Positions 34,456 to 38,412 of a DNA stretch of 38,412 nucleotides are shown here, piece after piece. Source of the stretch: Halorubrum sp. SD626R (GTDB lineage Archaea > Halobacteriota > Halobacteria > Halobacteriales > Haloferacaceae); contig NZ_CVRT01000073.1 in assembly GCF_001261915.1 (NCBI RefSeq), positions 1 through 38,412 of the forward strand, read 5' to 3'. Positions within the stretch are counted from its first letter, which is position 1. Each line of letters begins with the position of its first letter. The position numbers and the translations under genes are program-made. The notes beneath the pieces were generated by a model that worked only from the letters and a program-made list of their open reading frames with translations, was not told the origin of the DNA and did no database searches.

Positions 34456-35123
34456 GCGGTGACGATCCGGCGAGGGACGACGACGCCCCCGACGCCGTCA
34501 CGCCCGACGGCTGGCCGGTCGCGCTCCGCGGCGTCACGGAGTCGGTCGTGACGACGCTCGGCCCGAACGACCGCTGGAACGTCGCGGCGCTCGGCCTCCA
34601 CGCCCCGACCGAACCTCACGATCCCGTGACCGCGCGGACCTACGGCCGCACCCGGACGTGGCGGAACTTCGTCGAACGCGGCGGCGGCGTGGTCCAGTTC
34701 ACGACCGACCCCCGGACGTTCGTCGACGCGGCGCTGACGGTCCGCGAGGTCGACGCGCCCGTCCTCGAGACGGCCGACGCGTGGGTCGAGGTGACCGTCG
34801 AGGAGATCGGGAGCGAGACCGAGGGCGACACGACGATCCGGACGTGGGCGCTCGACCCGGTCGAGAGCACGGTGCTCCGGGAGCGCGTGCCGACGGTCAA
34901 CCGCGGGTTCGGCGCGGTCGTCGACGCGACCGTGGCCGCCTCACGGCTCGACGTGCCGGGCTTCGATACCGCCGAACTGCTCGACCGCCTGACGTACTTC
35001 GCGGACGTGGTCGACCGCTGCGGCGGGTCGGCCGAGCGCGAGGCGTTCGCCCGCATCGACGAGGCGACCGGATGGCGGGCGCTCGCCGGGGACGAGGCGG
35101 GTCGCGACCGTGACGACGCCTGA
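34452..35123 (+). CDS. DUF447 family flavoprotein-like protein
   Basis: 223 residues from a GTG overlapping the CitG-like stop. VALRGVTESVVTTLGPNDRW and NVAALGLHAP, then TARTYGRTRTWRNF, VVQFTTDPRTFVDAAL and NRGFGAVVDATVAASRLD are DUF447 features. The fold is related to split-barrel FMN-binding proteins, so it may bind FMN or a reduced cofactor. No export signal is present. From memory, DUF447 and CitG-like genes also occur together in gene sets linked to tetrahydromethanopterin in methylotrophs and methanogens; in a haloarchaeon the matching cofactor is not known. It is the last gene of the operon. Confidence 0.82.
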   Translation: MSGDDPARDDDAPDAVTPDGWPVALRGVTESVVTTLGPNDRWNVAALGLHAPTEPHDPVTARTYGRTRTWRNFVERGGGVVQFTTDPRTFVDAALTVREVDAPVLETADAWVEVTVEEIGSETEGDTTIRTWALDPVESTVLRERVPTVNRGFGAVVDATVAASRLDVPGFDTAELLDRLTYFADVVDRCGGSAEREAFARIDEATGWRALAGDEAGRDRDDA

Positions 35124-35187
35124 GCGGCCCCGGGGCGCGTCACCCCGCCGTGATACCGCCTCGCGGCCGCTCGCGGCGGAACGAACC

Positions 35188-35197
35188 CTTTTAGTTC
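35188..35197 (+). promoter_or_regulatory. TATA box of rps17e
   Basis: cttttagttc lies 22-31 bases before the ATG at 35219, consistent with a leaderless ribosomal-protein transcript separate from the cofD operon. Confidence 0.55.
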
Positions 35198-35218
35198 GGC
35201 CCGGCGGTATCGCTCGGT

Positions 35219-35413
35219 ATGGCTATCAAACCCAAGTACATCAAACAGCTCGGGAACGTCCTGCTCGAACGATACCCCGACTCGTTCAACACGGACTTCG
35301 AGACGAACAAAGAGAGCGTCACGGCCCTGACCACCGTCGAGTCGAAGGGCGTCCGCAACCGGATCGCCGGCTACGTCACCCAGAAGAAGGCGCAGGCGGC
35401 CCAGAAGGCGTAA
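35219..35413 (+). CDS. rps17e: Small ribosomal subunit protein eS17 (S17e)
   Basis: 64 residues, the normal archaeal length. MAIKPKYIKQLGNVLLERYP, DSFNTDFETNKESVTALT and ESKGVRNRIAGYVTQKK are the classic eS17 sequence blocks. It binds 16S rRNA in the small subunit head and occurs only in archaea and eukaryotes, so it fixes the domain of life of this window. It has its own promoter and is monocistronic as far as can be seen, with the TctA-like gene 102 bases downstream. Confidence 0.97.
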   Translation: MAIKPKYIKQLGNVLLERYPDSFNTDFETNKESVTALTTVESKGVRNRIAGYVTQKKAQAAQKA

Positions 35414-35515
35414 GCGTTCGAGTTCTCGTCGCGCGTTCCGTCGTTCCCGAGCCGCGGCTGTCTGCTTCCGGACGACCCTCCCGTTTATGACCGAAGCCGC
35501 GGCCACCTCCCCGCG

Positions 35516-36751
35516 ATGGACGCCCTCGTCCGCCCGGTCGTCGACCCGGCGTTCGCGGCCGCCGCGCTCGCGTTCCTGTGCGGAGGCGCCGCGCTCGGCA
35601 CCCTGAGCGGACTCGTTCCGGGCCTCCACGCGAACAACTTCGCGCTGCTGCTCGCGGGGCTCGCCCCCTCGGTCTCCGCCGACCCCCTGCTCGTCGGCGT
35701 CGCGATGCTCGGCGCCGGCGTGGTCCACTCGTTCCTCGACATCGTGCCCGCGCTCGCGCTCGGCGTGCCCGACGCGGCGACGGCGGTCGCGGCGCTCCCG
35801 GGTCACCGGCTCGTCATCGCGGGACGCGGTCGCGAGGCGATCCGGCTCTCGGCGGTCGGCTCCGGCCTGGCGGTCGCGCTCGCGGTCCCCCTCGCCGTGC
35901 CGATCACCTGGGTCATGGTCCGCGGCTACCCCGCGGTGCGGGCGCACCTCCCGCTGCTCCTGGCCGGCGTCGTCGCCTTCCTCGTGCTCACCGAGTCGTC
36001 GAAGCGGGCCGCGGTCGGCGGCTTTCTCGCCTTCCTCGCGAGCGCCGCGCTCGGGCTCGCGACGCTCGACGTCGACCCGGCGGCGCCGCTCGACGCCGGC
36101 GGCGTCCTCGCCCCGTTGTTCGCCGGGCTGTTCGGCGCCCCCGTGCTCGTCGACGCACTCGGCGGCGAGGGCGTCCCGCCGCAGGCCGACGCGCGGGTCA
36201 CGATGCGCCCCCGCGACCTCGGCGTGAGCGCCGGTGCCGGGTCGCTCGCGGGCGCGGTGGTCGGCTACGTTCCCGGCGTCTCCGCGGCGATCGCCGCCGT
36301 CGCCGCGCTGCCGGCGGTCCCGCGCGAGGACGGCGACCGCGGGTTCGTCGTCGCCACGAGCGGCGCCAACACGGCGAACACGATCTTCGCGCTGTTCGCG
36401 CTCGTTGCACTCGGCACGCCGCGAACGGGGGTCACGGTCGCGATCGACCGGGCCGGCGTCCCCTTCGCGCTCCCGGTCCTCCTCGTCGCCGCGGCGACCG
36501 CGGCGGCCGTCGGCTTCTCGCTCGTCCTCCTCGTCGGCGACGCCTACCTCCGGGTCGTCGGCAACGCGGACTACACCCGTCTCTCGCTCGGCGTCCTGGC
36601 GCTGCTCGCCGGCGTCTCGTTCCTGTTCGCGGGGCCGCTCGGCGTCGGGATCTTCGCCGTCGCCGGCGTGTTAGGACTCGTACCGCCGCGGGTCGGCGCC
36701 CGGCGGGTTCACCTGATGGGCGTGCTGATCGGGCCGCTCATCGTCGGGTGA
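35516..36751 (+). CDS. Tripartite tricarboxylate transporter permease-like (TctA/DUF112) protein
   Basis: 411 residues with about ten hydrophobic segments. The TctA-type repeat is visible as GTLSGLVPGLHANNFALLLA near the N-terminus and GAVVGYVPGVSAAIAAVAAL, followed by ATSGANTANTIFALFALVAL, in the second half; each G-x-x-P-G loop is a family mark. Bacterial TctA is the large membrane part of a citrate/tricarboxylate carrier that needs a small membrane subunit and an external binding protein. Neither is encoded nearby, so this archaeal branch probably works alone or with distant partners. The ligand is unknown. The start MDALVRPVVDPAF is the first ATG in frame. Confidence 0.87.
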   Translation: MDALVRPVVDPAFAAAALAFLCGGAALGTLSGLVPGLHANNFALLLAGLAPSVSADPLLVGVAMLGAGVVHSFLDIVPALALGVPDAATAVAALPGHRLVIAGRGREAIRLSAVGSGLAVALAVPLAVPITWVMVRGYPAVRAHLPLLLAGVVAFLVLTESSKRAAVGGFLAFLASAALGLATLDVDPAAPLDAGGVLAPLFAGLFGAPVLVDALGGEGVPPQADARVTMRPRDLGVSAGAGSLAGAVVGYVPGVSAAIAAVAALPAVPREDGDRGFVVATSGANTANTIFALFALVALGTPRTGVTVAIDRAGVPFALPVLLVAAATAAAVGFSLVLLVGDAYLRVVGNADYTRLSLGVLALLAGVSFLFAGPLGVGIFAVAGVLGLVPPRVGARRVHLMGVLIGPLIVG

Positions 36752-36859
36752 CGCGGCGTCCGACTCCGGGAAACGGATCGCGATCGAGGAGCCCGGCACC
36801 CGAGCGCCGCGGTACCGCGCCGCAGGCCGCGGCCCGCCGCCGACACCAAAGAACAACGG

Positions 36860-36865
36860 TTAAAA
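36860..36865 (+). promoter_or_regulatory. TATA-like box of the zinc-finger/EF-1beta unit
   Basis: ttaaaa lies 24-29 bases before the ATG at 36889, giving a leaderless two-gene transcript. Confidence 0.55.
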
Positions 36866-36888
36866 GTCGCGCGGTGGTGATTCAGTGT

Positions 36889-37068
36889 ATGAGCGAGAGT
36901 GAAACGCAGGGCACGCGGCAGTGCGTCTCCTGTGGTATTCAGGTGGCCGGTATGAACGCCGCGCGGTTCTCCTGCCCGGACTGCGGGGCGACGATCCACC
37001 GGTGCGCGAAGTGCCGGAAGCAGAGCAACCTCTACGAGTGCCACGACTGCGGCTTCCGAGGGCCCTAG
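36889..37068 (+). CDS. Four-CxxC zinc-finger protein, HVO_2753 type
   Basis: 59 residues with four CxxC pairs at 12/15, 29/32, 39/42 and 51/54, enough for two zinc sites. [20 protein letters not shown] and LYECHDCGF match the haloarchaeal small zinc-finger protein HVO_2753, which I recall as having a solved structure with two zinc pockets. Its direct link to EF-1beta, separated by a single base, supports a role in translation or RNA binding. It is short but well supported by the motif spacing and the promoter. Confidence 0.92.
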   Translation: MSESETQGTRQCVSCGIQVAGMNAARFSCPDCGATIHRCAKCRKQSNLYECHDCGFRGP

Positions 37069-37069
37069 T

Positions 37070-37336
37070 ATGGGAGACGTCGCCGCCAAGATCAAGGTCA
37101 TGCCGAACAGCCCCGAGGTCGACCTCGACGACCTGCAGGACCGACTGGAGGAGTCGCTCCCGCAGGGCGCGAAGATCCGCGGCTTCCAGCGCGATGACGT
37201 CGCGTTCGGCCTCGTCGCCCTCCTGCCGACCGTCATCGTCCCCGACGGCGCGGGCGGCACCGAGGCGGTCGAGGAGGCGTTCGCCGACGTCGACGGCGTC
37301 GAGTCGGTCGCCGTCGAGAACGTCGGCAGACTGTAA
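37070..37336 (+). CDS. ef1b: Translation elongation factor 1-beta
   Basis: 88 residues, the full length for archaeal aEF-1beta. [20 protein letters not shown] and the conserved [18 protein letters not shown], then [20 protein letters not shown] match the exchange-factor domain. It swaps GDP for GTP on aEF-1alpha so that aminoacyl-tRNA delivery can continue. The ATG lies one base after the zinc-finger stop codon, so the two are one operon. Confidence 0.96.
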   Translation: MGDVAAKIKVMPNSPEVDLDDLQDRLEESLPQGAKIRGFQRDDVAFGLVALLPTVIVPDGAGGTEAVEEAFADVDGVESVAVENVGRL

Positions 37337-37429
37337 GGCCGATTCCGCCGGGTTCGTCCGGCCGTCGGCTCCGTTTTCGTTCCACTTCGCCCCGCTAGCA
37401 CGCAGTGTGCTTCCCGTCTCCGCGATCGA

Positions 37430-37801
37430 TCACTCGACGTGTTCGCGGACCCACGCGGCGAGCTCGTCGCCGGGGACGAATCCGTCCGCGCGACGCGCGA
37501 CGGGGTCGCCGTCGACGAACAGCACGAACAGCGGGACGCTCCGCACGTCGAACCGCTCGACGAGCGGCGGGTCGTCCCGGGGGTTGATCAGGGCGGCGTC
37601 GACGCCGAGGTCGCGGGCGACGTTGGCGAGGACGGGCTTCATCCCGTCACAGAGGCTACAGCCGTTGGTGTAGAACTCGACGAGCGCGGCGTTCGCGTCA
37701 GTGACGAACGCGTCGAGCGCGTCCGCGTCTGCGAGCGAGGCCGGACGGCATGCGCCCCCGTTTCCGCCCGACTCGGCGTCGGCGACCGTAGTATTGGACA
37801 T
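37430..37801 (-). CDS. Thioredoxin-family protein with CSLC active site
   Basis: 123 residues from the ATG at 37801, supported by a TATA box; the upstream in-frame extension to 37894 runs through that promoter. The thioredoxin fold is shown by ALVEFYTNGCSLCDGMKPVL with Cys48 and Cys51 and by the cis-proline DVRSVPLFVLFVDGDPV. The active site is C-S-L-C, not the usual C-G-P-C, and an extra Cys18 sits in the Gly/Asn-rich N-terminal tail. It is probably a cytoplasmic redox protein for a specific partner; a changed dipeptide shifts redox potential. It converges with EF-1beta. Confidence 0.87.
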   Translation of the reverse strand: MSNTTVADAESGGNGGACRPASLADADALDAFVTDANAALVEFYTNGCSLCDGMKPVLANVARDLGVDAALINPRDDPPLVERFDVRSVPLFVLFVDGDPVARRADGFVPGDELAAWVREHVE

Positions 37802-37825
37802 GATACACACTATCGACTCCCGACA

Positions 37826-37834
37826 CTGATAAAC
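37826..37834 (-). promoter_or_regulatory. TATA-like box of the CSLC thioredoxin gene
   Basis: The minus strand reads cgtttatcag around this site, about 25-33 bases before the ATG at 37801. Confidence 0.5.
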
Positions 37835-37958
37835 GCTCGCTCGGTCCGACGGGCGGTTCGACGCGGACCGTCTCGTGTCGACGGTCGGGATCACCGACCC
37901 CCACGACGTATCAAAAAATCGCTGACTCGATCCCGTCGTCCGCCGGCGACTCGGTCGC

Positions 37959-38174
37959 TTACGCCGGCTCGTCGCTCTCGGGCTCGGTCCGCCAGCCGCC
38001 CGTGAGCGTGACGATCCACAGCAGGACGCCAGCGAGTGCGAAGACGGCGGCCATGTAGGGGATGAGCGGGAGCTCGACGCCGACGAAGTCGAGGACCGTC
38101 CGGAACTCGTAGACGATCACGCCGAACACCGCGAAGGCCACGAGGAGCCCGCCGCGGGTCCTGTCGAGGCTCAT
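37959..38174 (-). CDS. Small two-helix membrane protein
   Basis: 71 residues with two hydrophobic segments, GGLLVAFAVFGVIVYEF (about 8-24) and LIPYMAAVFALAGVLLWIV (about 37-55), and a short acidic tail ending ESDEPA. The ATG overlaps the stop of the upstream gene (ATGA), so the two small membrane proteins are co-translated. The size and the FRTVLDFVGVELPL turn remind me of accessory small subunits of haloarchaeal terminal oxidases (CbaC-like), but I cannot confirm this without the genes beyond the window edge. Confidence 0.65.
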   Translation of the reverse strand: MSLDRTRGGLLVAFAVFGVIVYEFRTVLDFVGVELPLIPYMAAVFALAGVLLWIVTLTGGWRTEPESDEPA

Positions 38175-38412
38175 CGGATCACCTCGCCGAGCGAGCCCGC
38201 CGCGTCAGCGACGTGGCCGACGAGGGGGGTCACGGCGCCGACGAGCGCGTCGAGCGCCAGTGCGAGCCACGCCGGATACGTGCCCACGCCGGGACCGAGC
38301 AGGCCGCCGCGCTGAATGATCGCCGCCAGCGGAAGGGCGTACGCGAGGACGACGAGAGTCAGCGCGATCCCGACCCAGAGCCGGAGGCTGTCGAGCACCG
38401 GCGGCGCGTCGT
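38171..38412 (-). CDS. Small membrane protein, 5' end uncertain at window edge
   Basis: At least 75 residues from a GTG at 38398, but the frame stays open to the window end (residues D-A-P-P precede), so the real start is probably outside. A first hydrophobic segment, WVGIALTLVVLAYALPLAAI, is followed by a Gly-rich turn (QRGGLLGPGVGTYP) and a second moderately hydrophobic helix. I do not recognise a family. It is coupled to the next small membrane protein, and both may belong to a respiratory or transport complex encoded further right. Confidence 0.55.
   Translation of the reverse strand, partial: DAPPVLDSLRLWVGIALTLVVLAYALPLAAIIQRGGLLGPGVGTYPAWLALALDALVGAVTPLVGHVADAAGSLGEVIR

Noticed and set aside
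1..38412. tRNA or rRNA genes
   Set aside because: No T-loop-like ggttcgaatc pattern with matching acceptor arms and no rRNA-like conserved blocks were noticed; a covariance-model scan was not possible here.

Overview
The window is chromosomal DNA from a haloarchaeon, most like Halorubrum or a close relative. The reasons are very high G+C, strongly acidic proteins, archaeal translation genes (ribosomal protein S17e, elongation factor 1-beta, a four-CxxC zinc-finger protein), F420 synthesis (cofD), a bacterio-opsin-activator-type HTH regulator, a NurA nuclease, and many TATA-like boxes 25-30 bases before start codons, as expected for leaderless haloarchaeal transcripts. No rRNA, tRNA or CRISPR array was seen.

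Layout. 1-4127: end of a hexapeptide-repeat acyltransferase, an HTH regulator, a 59-residue protein, a PAS histidine kinase, a DJ-1/PfpI protein and an Nmad3-like protein. 4128-8243: a regulatory region and a four-gene ABC transporter operon of the nitrate/taurine/bicarbonate type; its first gene encodes a substrate-binding-like protein without any export signal. 8330-18901: a DoxX protein, a dispersed foldback repeat, a CNNM/CBS protein, hisS, a NOG1-like GTPase, an NhaC antiporter, a DUF2240 gene with a coupled unknown, a chemotaxis transducer and NurA.

About 19003-23534 is an AT-richer accessory island bounded by inverted TTGGCTCT(A/G)TTGAAAT ends. It holds a receiver-PAS-histidine kinase, a short tyrosine recombinase broken by an apparent one-base deletion, and an endonuclease/exonuclease/phosphatase-fold protein whose usual catalytic Glu is Ala. 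Three 29-base motifs, each with 11-base arms around a 7-base spacer, lie just inside the left end, across the recombinase stop codon, and just inside the right end. They look like tyrosine-recombinase crossover sites and would define a decayed mini-integrative unit of about 2 kb.

23599-31178: a CPBP protease, pgi, a two-domain DoxX protein, a methyltransferase, a class V aminotransferase, thioredoxin, a DUF457 membrane hydrolase and an alanine-glyoxylate-type aminotransferase. 31285-31600 is another copy of the dispersed repeat, preceded by a strong TATA box. 31641-35123 is a tightly coupled operon: cofD, a Dus-like TIM barrel, a CitG-like protein and a DUF447 flavoprotein-like gene, pointing to an uncharacterised cofactor-related pathway. 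35219 to the end: rps17e, a TctA-like permease, the zinc-finger/EF-1beta pair, a thioredoxin-like protein and two small membrane proteins at the right edge.
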